From NCBI GenBank assembly GCA_951217055.1, contig OX578279.1, forward strand, positions 74,269,131 through 74,333,130: 64,000 nt of DNA, written 5' to 3'. Shown piece after piece: positions 12,701 through 24,700 of the stretch. The notes under the pieces are model-generated. The model was not told the DNA's origin and did not search any database. It worked only from the letters and a program-made list of their open reading frames with translations. The DNA is from Gerris lacustris (lineage: Eukaryota > Arthropoda > Insecta > Hemiptera > Gerridae). The position numbers and the translations under genes are program-made. Every line of letters starts with the position of its first letter. Position 1 is the first letter of the stretch.

Positions 12701-15700
12701 CATAATAGGCTAAGTTAAAAACAATTAGTGTAATATTCACAAATTATTAAGTTTGATTGTAGTATTTCTATCATTAGGCAAACTATGAAATTATTGTATA
12801 CATTTTAAGAATTTAATAAACGGAGTATGCAGGCTTTATCAACTAGAAATTACATCTGAGGTATAATTAAGTCTAACAAGTCAATATTTTTTTGGTTTCA
12901 AAAGACAAGTATACTCGTTCATAGATTTCCAGACACTACTCAACGGTACTAAATATTTTGTCTTTAGCCCCCGTAAAACATACTAAAACTCATCCACACT
13001 ACATTAGAATTAATCTTCTTTCTTTTGATAAATATTTTTAAATTAATCAAAATACTTATAAATAAAAAAAAAATCCATTAAAAATGAATTAATACCACTC
13101 TCCAAATTTAAATGAAATTCACTTAAAAAAAAAAAAAAATCTAGAATTGTAACAACTTTGTGTAATATCATATTAAACTCACTAAGAGCACTGTATTAAT
13201 TTACGGTCAAACTATATTTCTACCAAACGAATGTTGGTTAAATAAATAAACGTATAATAAGTACAGTAGAACCTCGCTTACACAACCCTCAATGACACGA
13301 CAACCTCAATTACAAGTGCAATTTTCAAATCCCCTTGAGATTGCCAAAACACATAATGTTAAATTAATCTCTATAACGCGACTATTATCATCCAAACAAC
13401 CTCTATAACAAGGATTTTTTTTCCAATTCACAATGTTACTCAGAACCTCTATAACAAGTCGTTTTGAGAAGTCAACCTCTATAACGCGACTCTATACAGG
13501 AATGGATCGACCTTAAACAAGTCTAGACTTGAAAACCCCGTCCATTAACCTCGATAACACGGCTGATAACCAAAATAACCTTGATAACACGACCCTCAAC
13601 AAAAAGAGCACCTCAATAACAAGACTGTTTCCCAAATCTCCTTGAGACACTTCTTATCGAGGTTCTACTGTATCTAGTAAATATCATTAGAAATAATTAG
13701 TTAAATTGACATACACTTAGGGTATTTAATACATCTTGGTATTCTAAGGAAAATTTCCAGTTCACTATAGGTAATAAATTTAGGAACAACTCAAACTACT
13801 TTTTAGATGGTTACTGTTTACAGTATATTTCACAAATTTTGGAATTCTGACAAAAGTATTAGCAGTTTAATTTCCAGGAATAGAAGAGGGACACACAAAT
13901 CTGTTCTCACTATTCATCGTAAGTTAAATAGGTAGCTAGTGAATTGAACTGGCAACTCCCAGTCTTAAAAACCTAATAACAAGATTGAGGGGAGTTGATG
14001 CGATTCACCCCTGCATAATAGTAGTAATGAGCTTTTGGAAAGGATTTGGCCAAACCCAGAGATTAAATTAACTAAGTAATGTTCAATTAACTAGGTGTTC
14101 ACCTCAATTACATTCCATGTAAAAGAAAACCAACTGAATCTAAGAAAAACCACATCTATGAGTACCTATTTATTAAAAGATTCTGGGGCAACAAATCTCA
14201 TTTTTAGAAAAGGGTATATTTTTCATCTCTTTCTCTCCATATTATGTTTCACAATATCAGTGACGTAGCTAGGGCATTGACCCCCCCCCCCCCCCCCCCG
14301 CAAGAACTTTTCATTTCAGGGGCCCCTACCAAAATAAAATTGACGAGAAAAAAAGGATTTGCCTTCAGAATTTATGGTGAGCCCTTAACAATGTTATAGA
14401 AGTATAATATTCCAAGCTAGTAAGGTTTTATTATCTTCTAAGGGGGACCCCTTCGCCATTGGTTTGGGGGCCTCCTGGCACCGGGGGCCCACCCAATGCG
14501 GGCCCATAGTTACACCACTGCACAATATGATCCGATATCTTTACCTATTATGGGCAATGTCAAAATAGATTTAAGAGGCTAAGGGAAGCTTCAGTAATGT
14601 ATTTCCTCTATTTGGGAAGCCATTATTTGGTCTTGACTACTATTTTAGAGATAGCTGACATGGGGAGGTAGGGTTAGTGCATCTACTCTTTAGATATAAC
14701 TTCTGGCTTAGGAGACAATGGGACGCTACTTCTATCAAATAGCTACCATTTCCCAAACCTCAGGGAGAAGAGGCACACTAACCCAGAGGCTTCTAGCTCT
14801 TCTTTGGAGGAACCACTATTTCAACCATGATCAATTTTTTTATTTCACGTTTTGCCTAACTTAATAGGCAAATTCTCGACAATTTAAAAAAAAAAAAAAA
14901 TGCCTTCAATAGACAAGATGTGATATATTTAAAAATTTGGCACTCACTAAGAATTTGTAATATTATTGATAGAATTAGTGAACTATAAAAAAATGTACTG
15001 GTGGATTATTAATAATAATAATTAATAAATCAGTATATTATTACAATATGAAAAAAAATTAGTTAGTTTTGACTTAAACACAGTAATAAATACAGATATT
15101 ACTTGATTGAGGTGGTTCGGGACAGTTCATGCATAATGAGAGGGTACGTCAGCGAGGTGCTGTCAAATAAAACACAGTGAGAAAAAGGAAGGTGCAGAAA
15201 ACTCAGCCGAATAAATTATTGAGGGGGTTGGTGACAGTTCAAGTGTTAGTAAGATGCATCTCGCTGTCACAAACCTCTGAACTGTCACAAACCACTGAAC
15301 TGTCACAAACCTCTGAACTGTCACAAACCACTGAACTGTCACAAACCTCTGAACTGTCACAAACCACCTCAATCATTTATTCCGCTGAGTTTCCTGCAAC
15401 TTCAACTTTCTAACCGTGTTTTATTTGACAGCATCTCTCTGACATAAAGTAAACATTTGATTCAAAATATTTAAATGTTCTCAGTGTTTACTTTCTTTGA
15501 TTTTTTTTTTTTTTTTTTTTTATCAACCATTACTAATTCTTCTTTCAGAAAAAGAAGTGCTCAAACTCAAATATTATTTTAATTTTTAATAGTTTTTAAT
15601 TGAAGCATTTAGTACAAGAGCGGGCCTCTTTAAAAGATTTGATTTAACTTATTGATTGAATTTTGAGAAAATTGATTTGAGGAAGAAATACTCGATTCTT

Positions 15701-18700
15701 CTGAAACTTTCAGTAAGGTAGATATCGAGACCAAAACGGTTTTTAACTGCTCCCTGATTCAGTCCAATTTACAATAAATGTTATTACGACAACTCAAGGT
15801 ACTTCTTTAGATTGTTACTCCCCTTTTTTTAATATAAATAGATATACTTATTTATACCTTATCTTAGTCAAAATAACTACTAAGACAAAGGTATGGTTAG
15901 TCTAATGTACTCTAGGGCAAAGAAATATCATACTTCTGTTTTTATAAGGGGAGTAATAGTCTAATAAAGAACATTCCATAAACCTTCTTCAGATAGTTAC
16001 TACCTTCTGTTTTTTTATAAGGGGAGTAACAGTCTAAAGAAGTGCCCACCTCAATTACATTAAAACTAATCCAATATACATTTTACAAAGTTTGACTTAT
16101 TTTACACTGATATGACACATTTTATCAACTAAATTAGAAAAAAAGGGAGGTTTTTAAATAAGAAACGAAATAGTAAATTTATTAAGCTATTTTATTATTT
16201 ATCTATTTACAGAGTGAAAAAATATTATATTATTGTGATTATATTAAAACCTTTATCAATGTAATAAAAATCACCAATTCATATACATGTATTGATATAA
16301 GATTCTCTACAATTTAAAAAAAAAGCATTGATGAAAAGAAAAAAGTTCCCTTTTTAGAAGGGAAAAAAATCAAATAAATTATAATTATTTTCTAGATTTA
16401 TAAAAAAAAAAAAAAAATAGTTTTATTTATAAAAATAAATAAAAAAATAAATGTTGACCCTTAATAGTTCTACATAGCATATTCAGACAGTTCATTTAGA
16501 GGTAAAAAAAACAAGTGTTAAAAGATACAATCAGGACCTTACTGAGATATCGGAATTTTTGTTAAATGATAAAATAATGATTTAAGAGATCCAGACATAG
16601 TTAAGATAAGTACTCATTAAATAATGATAAATAAATAAATTATCCTAACGATTTTTTAATTAAAAAAGCTATGTAAAAAAAAAAAATAGAAAAGCTATGG
16701 ACAAAATTAAAATAATTATAATCATGACAATAATAAACAAAAAACATTAAAAATATAAAATTAAAAAACTTCACTTGATTTTAAATTACAATGATTTCAT
16801 TGCATTGTGCATAATTAATAAAATTCATTTCAGCACCAATAATAGCTTACATTTTAACAGGCTTAAAAAAAATTGTATTTCTAAAATTTATTGATAAATA
16901 TAATTAGTTCTCATACAAGTTTGTTCTTTCCAGAGTAAAATTGTAAAAATTATAGTCAAGCCTGCGTGACTCAAAAAAAAAAAAAACAAGAAAATACACA
17001 ACAAAAGAAAATAAACAACGGGTAAAATAAATTTTAAAAAAACCTAACTTTAGCAATGAAAAGATTAAATGAGAAACAAATAAATACAATTAATTTTTAA
17101 TGCTATATTTAACCCTACACATATTAAGACCAATTTATATTGAATTTTTAGGTAGGATGAGGTATTGACAAAAAGTAAGGAAAAAGTAGTAAACACCGAA
17201 ATATTCAATTATATTTTTAAGGTAAACTTATATAAAACTATCTATTAGAGAGGATGTTGGAAGTCTCAAGCTATATGGATAATTATTTGTACTTTTAACA
17301 AGCCTAAAATTATTAATTCAAAAAGAAATTAATTTTTAAGTTTTTGGTAGTAAGTATTCATACTACGGAAAGTTTAAATTTTAATATAAATCAAATTATA
17401 ATTATTATTAACAACGGGAGATAGACAGAGAAAAATAGACTCCAGGGCTGGGACTCGAACTATGGCCCTCTATATTTCCAGTATAATGCTCTTGCCAACT
17501 AAGCTACACTGAAGAATAATTTCCTCTGTCAATAACGATACCTAGTCCCGAATTATGCTTTCAATATTCCACAAGTCTAGTTCTATTGTCATAATTGTTG
17601 ACTCCCAGACTTGTGGAAAATTGAAAGCTTAATTCGGGACTAGGTATCGTTATTGACAAAGGAAATTATTCTTCAGTGTAGCTCAGTTGGTAAGAGCGCT
17701 ATACTGGAAATATAGAGGCCCGTGGTTCGAGTCCCGGCACTGGAGTCTATTTTTCTCTGTCTATCTCCCGTTGTAAATAATAATTATAATTTACTTTAAA
17801 CTAAAATTATTTAATACTGGAAAATAAACATAAAATTGAAATCCTTTGAGATGTGATCTTCAGTAGAATATTTTCATGATTAATTACACTAATGGTTTTT
17901 CAAATAGCACAGGTGTATATTAGCCAAAGTCTTGGAAAGTTCTTTCTAAAGTTCAACAGTTTTGTTAAAACAAGTGTTTCATCTTAAGTAATTACAATAT
18001 GTAATTAAACAGAAGAAAGTACATACAAGTATGAGAGACATTTAATACATTAAAAATACTACAAAACATATTTAAAATAATATACTTAGAAAAAGTACAT
18101 TAATGACTAAAAGTTTTTCAAGACGGTGATAAAATAAGGAAAAAAAAATAAAACAATTGATATGGTATATAATTATTTTACACGTCTACTATATTTCTTT
18201 TAAATTGATTGTAACCTTCACATTGCTATGGACAAAATATTTTATTTGGGTAGTAAATGACAAAGAGCCTATGAAGATTTAAGGTACAATTTTCCTAGAC
18301 ACGACTCCAACGATAGATACTCCGCAATAGTCGCTGGGTGACTATCGCGGAGCACTCAAGAGTCGCTCAGCCAGGAAAACAGTAACATGCAAACCCAGAA
18401 GACTATCGCTGGAGTCGCACCTAGGAAAATTAAGCTTTATAGTCATGCCAGCATGCATTTGAAACATTTTATTTTTAAAATATAAGAAAATAAAACATGG
18501 GGCAGATCTAGATAGTCCCAACTTTAGATAAGAAACAGATTAGATAGACAGATTAGATGAGAAACAGATAAATAAAATTGAATTTTTATGCTATATGTAA
18601 GCCTACACATATTAAGCCCAACTTATATTGAATTTTTAGGTAGGACGAGGTATTAATGTAAGGAAACAGTAATAAATATGGATTGATATAATTATATGTT

Positions 18701-21700
18701 TACGTAAACTCAGCAGGTGGTGTTTCTTAAAACTTGTTTACCTGCATATTTTAAATGCATTTTCAAATTTCTTGGTACTCGATATGAATTTTTACAACCT
18801 AATATAGGGCATACCTAATCCTACCTTAACACAATAAAACCTATTCTTAAAACTAAGTTCAAAACGATCATCTTAAAAAAAAATAAAAATCTGAGATAGA
18901 AAAAAAAAAATCATTATTATAAAATCCATACAATCCATCTTATTCTGTAATTATTTAAAAACAACCAAAAATTTTATTCAGTCTAAATAACTAATATGAA
19001 AAAAGTCAATAATGATGCAAAAAAATAAACAGTATCCAATCAAATTAAAAACAAAGGGAGAGAGAAAATTCTCACTAACCAGCAGAGAAAAAATGGTATT
19101 AAATTAAATTCAAAGAGCCTTAAGAGAAATCATAGAAAAAAGTGAACTGATATGTCTTCAAACGTAGAAGAAATAGAAATCTACATTCGCAACGATGATG
19201 TTAGAACTGCTGCTAATTTAATAGATGATGTACTTGGAGGGAGTAATGTAGTACAAAGTGGTGGCTTTAAACTTTCAACAAGTTCTGTCATCGGCGTTGA
19301 AAAGGTGCCTGAGAAATGAAATTCCTTACACCAAGTGCGAACATATGTACAAGGTAGCCGACGCCTCCTGCAAAGCTCAGTAAAACATGGAAATGTAGTC
19401 AGACTGTTTTTGTGCGTCTGTATAACATCTGCAAATATTTTTTTTCACAAAGAATGATAATGTTTACGTCAAACAATTGTGCCTTTGATTGTTTCAATTG
19501 AAGGAGAAACGTAGTGGTATTATCTGGAATAAAGAGGAGAAATCAGTTTTAAATAATATTCTGAAAGATTTTATCATCTGATGCTGATATACACTTCTTC
19601 TTGTTTCTAGCCCTCATCCATCGGTGTAGAGGGTTGCAAAAGGATCTTGAGCTAGCTTGTCAGCTCTCCCTCAATCATCGCCTCTCTTTTACTCTCGGCT
19701 GTGCTGGAGGTTGTCCTGTCCAGGAGGTTCATATTCTTCCATCAACTCTTGCTTTCAGTGCCTGACTTCGGTATTCATCCATTCATTAAAAATTAAATGC
19801 AAAAATAAATAAAATGAAAAACTTGGAAACTCTCTAATTGATGAATTTATTGTCAAAACTACAACGATAAATGTTCTAATGAAAACCCAGTTTACCCATG
19901 CAATTGCTCAATAAAGGCCAAGTTCATATTTTATCAAATAAAACTTTTTTTAAAAATAATAATAATATTCAATACTTATTGCTATGGAGAGACTCAAGCA
20001 AAGAATTAAGTGGATTTTTTAAAAATGTTGTATATTTGCTGTGATAATTGTTATGATTTTTCTTTCTTTTTATGTTATTTATTAAAATTATTTTCCCTTG
20101 AGAAAAAATTAAATAAATGTATATAATAATAATAAAAAAAAAAAAAAACTATGGATAAAAATATAAATAATATAATATATTTTTAAAATAAGAAAGTTTA
20201 AAAAAAAAATTAAAGCATAGTCATATTTTTTTTTTTTTTTTTTTTAAATATTTAACAAGACTAAATTATTCATTTTTTTTTTTTTTTTGTTAATGATCTC
20301 AATTTTCAATTAATTTTATTTTTTAAATCTTTTCATTGTATAATACCCAACAGGCTTTTTGTTGATTTTATCATTAATTTAACAACTATAAAAAAGAAAA
20401 ATTAAATTTAAAATAAAATAAAACATTTAGTTCACAATGATAAAAAGAACTGCTTAATATATTAAAATTAATAATTCATGGTTCAAAAACAAGAAACAAT
20501 TGCAACTTCAAACTAAGAAAAATTATAAAACAATCAAGTATTGTTTATTTATTGCCACAATGAAACGTGTTAAAGCTTTAATAAATAATTAATTGTATTT
20601 GTACATTTTTTAATAAGAAAAAAAATCTAATTTTGTACATTAAAATCAGGCACAGAAAAATACATAGTTCCAGATTTTATACTTTTAAAACTTGGTGTTT
20701 TAAATAAGGATTAACTGAGTTAGGGTTTTTCCCTCTACAATAAAAAACAGGTTTTTTTTGTATATCTTTCGGTTTCTACCACATTTCATTATAAAAAAAA
20801 GTGAATAAACTCTTTAAAAAAATAATAATTACAATTTAATGAATAGAGTATTCAAATTTTGAATACAGAAAAAAAATATTAAGAAAACCTGAAGGTAAAA
20901 AATACCAACGAGTATAGGTCTTCTTGGGGGAGAATGCTAAAGAAACTTAGTGTATCGTAAGTTTCTGAACCCAATTTTAGGGATAATTTTAAATAGTAGC
21001 TTAAAAAACTATCTGTATTAAAGTATTCACAATAAGAAAAACACTTGTTAGACTCTGGCCAAAAGTGCCTATGCTATACAGGGTGGCCACTATAAACTGG
21101 CTCACCCAGTTATCTCTTTTATTTTTGAAGATAGAGATAAAATGTAAATGGTAACTCACCTTGGATTTTCACGTAGTTTTATAATATGATTTCCAAAAAT
21201 ATTTTTATCTTAAATTTTCGGCGGTATCTCTCTCAACTTTGTAATTTTAAATGGTAACCTATATTTTTTATATTTTTTTCTTAAAATAGATTGCTTTAGA
21301 AGAAAAATGAACCTTGAACCAACAAAATCGGTTGAGAATTGACAGAGATATTCAGTTTTTAATGTAACAAAAATGCTATCTAAGTATGTAAAATACTGTA
21401 ATAAAAAAAAAACTCAAATTAAACAAAATGAACTTAATTCTGTTTATTTCATTTATTTAGGTTAGTTGAATGCATTTACTTATCAAAAGTCAAACCTTTT
21501 TTCCATTCCATTCCATTTAGAGAAAAGGAAGATTGTCGACACCCTGATCAAAAGAGGTCATACTACCGATGTTCCTGAATGGAATGGAATGAAGGTTTTA
21601 CTTTTAATCAGTAAATGCATTCATCTAACCTAAATAAAAGTGAAATAAACTGAATTAAGATTTTTTTTTTTAGATTTAGTATTTTACATACTTAGATAGC

Positions 21701-24700
21701 ATTTCTGTTACATTGAAAACTGAATATCTCTGTCAATTCTCAACCGATTTTGTTGGTTCAAGGCTCATTTTTCTTCTAAAGAAATCTAATTTAAGAAAAA
21801 AATATAAAAAATATAGGTTACCATTTAAAATTACAAAGTTGAGAGAGATACCGCCGAAACTATAAGATAAAAATATTTTTGGAAATCATATTATAAAACT
21901 ACGCGAAAATCCAAGGTGAGTTACCATTTACATTTTTTCTCTATCTTCAAAAATAAAAGAGATAACTGGGTGAGCCAGTTTATAGTGGCCACCCTGTATA
22001 AATAGAAATATTAATTTACATTTTTTTTTACATAAATTATTATAGATATTAACTCTTTATTAATTAATTAATTATTCAAAATGAAAACATGATAAAAAAG
22101 TCCAGTCATGCACCATGACTTAATAAGCGAATTTTCAAATAAATCTGCAAATTATTGGCTTATGACAATATAGGAAAACTTTGGTTTAGAATTTCGATGG
22201 GTGAAAAAAAAAAATGGTACCTGGGTACGGGGTACAAAAGTCAAAATAGTATAAACCCTTCAAGATGCATGTCGTTAGAAAGCTCTTTAAGAGTAAAGTA
22301 ATTGTTGTTATGTACACTTTTGTCATATTTTCATATAAGAGGGGGTAAAATGGAAAAAACTTTTTTTTTATGCTATTTTTGACCCTAAATGGTCAAAATT
22401 TGACCCCTAAATGGACTCCAAAAATTCTGGCCAACAAACTCATCCTTTCTTTTGATATTATTGACATATTAAAATTTGTTTGGATTTTTTAAGTGCATCC
22501 GAGATATCGTCTGGAGTGACACATATATATATACATACATACATATTATATACATACATTAAAAAAAAACGGATTTCCATGGAGAAAATTTTCAAAAATT
22601 CACATTAAATTCAAAAATTTTGAAGCCATTGCAATAGCTTAATTTTCTTTGAAAATTCGCTAAAAGAAGTAATATCTAATTGTTTTCTTCACAGTTAAAA
22701 TGATCTCACATTGGATAAAAAAAACCAGTAGGATATTTGAAAATAGTTATGTCGGAACAAATAATTTTAATTACCTTGAAGGCACAGATCGTAGACAAAT
22801 CATTTTTAACACAATTTGTTAATAAATATCTAGTACTTTAAACAATAAATTTATTGTTGAGGATCTAGATTTCATCAAATTTTTACCAGGCGGGGAATGG
22901 AATCAAATCCATTAACAGTTATTGCTATTTTATCACAAAGTTGATTTTTCACAGAAAAATTACTTAACCAAGTTTAAATGGACTACAAATATTTATAACC
23001 AGTTAGATTGCCTCTTCATTTCATGTTTTCATCAATTTCTATCTAACTTAAAATCATTATCATTCATTTATAGTGAGTTAATACCGTAATACTTAAAATA
23101 AAAGCCGCCTTCCAATTAATGTCGCACTTAGGTTTTTAAACATTAAAATTGAAAAAAAGATTATATCCTAATTTTACGCATTAAACATTTAAATAAAAAT
23201 TTCGGCTTAAATTCAAAGTAATACGGTATAGGTCATGTTACAAATGTTAGTCACATAAGTAAAATGAAGACTAAGTTAATAAGATAATTTTGAAATTAAA
23301 TTTGATATACTGTTCTTCAAGTAAAATTCAAGACAGCACATTTGAAAAGTCAATCATTTTATTATTTATTTACTATTTAATCACTTTAAAGTTTTGGTCA
23401 TTGCTTAAAATAAGGGTCAAAAAGTAAAATAATTTAAAAACAATATTTAATAATTGGTTCTGACATAGACAGAGGAAGTGTCGTGGCCTCCAAAACCCAA
23501 CCTGCGAGCATGCTTGTAAAGCTCGTTGACTGCAGCTGTGAGAGGCATAGGTTGGCCGACCTGCTGACCCAGAGTAAGTGCCAATTTTAAATCTTTCTGA
23601 TGATGTTGAAGAGGTAACGATGTAGGGAACTTACCACTAAGTATCATGTTTATCTTCTCGTCAAACAGAGGACAGTGAACAGAAGACCGTCGAAGAGCTT
23701 CGATAAAAATATTCTGTGGTAATGTCGTCCTCTGAAGAAGAGATAATCCTTCTGCTAACGAAGCGATCATTATTCCCTGCATAGCTTGAAAAACTAAATT
23801 CATGTTGGCCGCAGAACCAGTAGGGCCGAGGTAATAAGGAGTCCTTTCCGAACAAGACCTGAAGCAAGTCTGGCAGTCTTTGAACAAGCTTTCGTCACCC
23901 GCACAGAGTAGTATTAATCTTCCTTCCTCCGCCTCGGTTAGACTACCTAACATCTGAGCTTCTAAATATCTACCGCCTTTCATATGAATAGATGACGATA
24001 TATCTTTAGATGTATCTGCGTCTATACTAGTCAATTCTACAAAACCCTTGTTGGAATTCATTTCACTTAGAACGCCACAATTGCCGAACACAAGTTCTTT
24101 GGCTGCTTGAGGGTCAGAAACACACGAGAAAGTGATATCCGACCTTTGGACTACGTCTGCAGGTGTAGGCCCCACTTCAGCACCGACAGCCTCAAACTGC
24201 TCACCCTTACTAGGTGTTCTGTTCCACACCATAAGTTTATGTCCTGAGAGTAAGATATTTTTAGCAACCCTAGACCCCATGATTCCGAGGCCGAGGAATC
24301 CGATGGTCATTGAAGTCGGGGTTATATTTTTATCTTTTAAAGTCTGGCTCATATTTTTGACATCGGTAACAGCTACGTCTGGATCGGATCTCGGTGGTCT
24401 ATTTATTAGGCCCGTCCGAGGAGTTTTAGGATATTTGTCGTAGCTATCTGAAGGTGTAAACGACTTTAAAGCTTTCCTCTTCTTACCGAAGTCCGTAGGT
24501 GTGGCAAATTCGGTGTCCTGACTAGGAGAGGAACCGTTTCCATTCACTAATAATTTCTTTTTGAGTTTCTCTGATTCTTTCGGTACCCCTGAGGCTCCAG
24601 ATCTGATGTATTCTTCGATTGCTGTAACAGCTTCCATAAATGTGGCCTGTTTACTAATGGTGGAGTATGCATCTTTATACTCATCGTAGGATTTAATGTA

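Larger units (their letters stand above)
17391..17790. mobile_element. Foldback element with a tRNA-like unit in each arm
   Basis: Arms of about 180 bp: AAATTATAATTATTATT then ACAACGGGAGATAGACAG at left, mirrored at right to about 17790, around a centre at about 17585. Each arm contains a tRNA-shaped block (17440-17513 minus, 17672-17745 plus). A single-armed relative lies at about 47700-47960. Hence a dispersed, tRNA-derived mobile repeat. Confidence 0.75.

Noticed and set aside
15263..15366. CRISPR-like array of regular 19-bp units
   Set aside because: No spacers and a eukaryotic context; it is a plain tandem repeat.
17672..17745. Functional tRNA-Ser gene
   Set aside because: It is in a repeat, lacks a long variable arm and has failed T-stem pairs.
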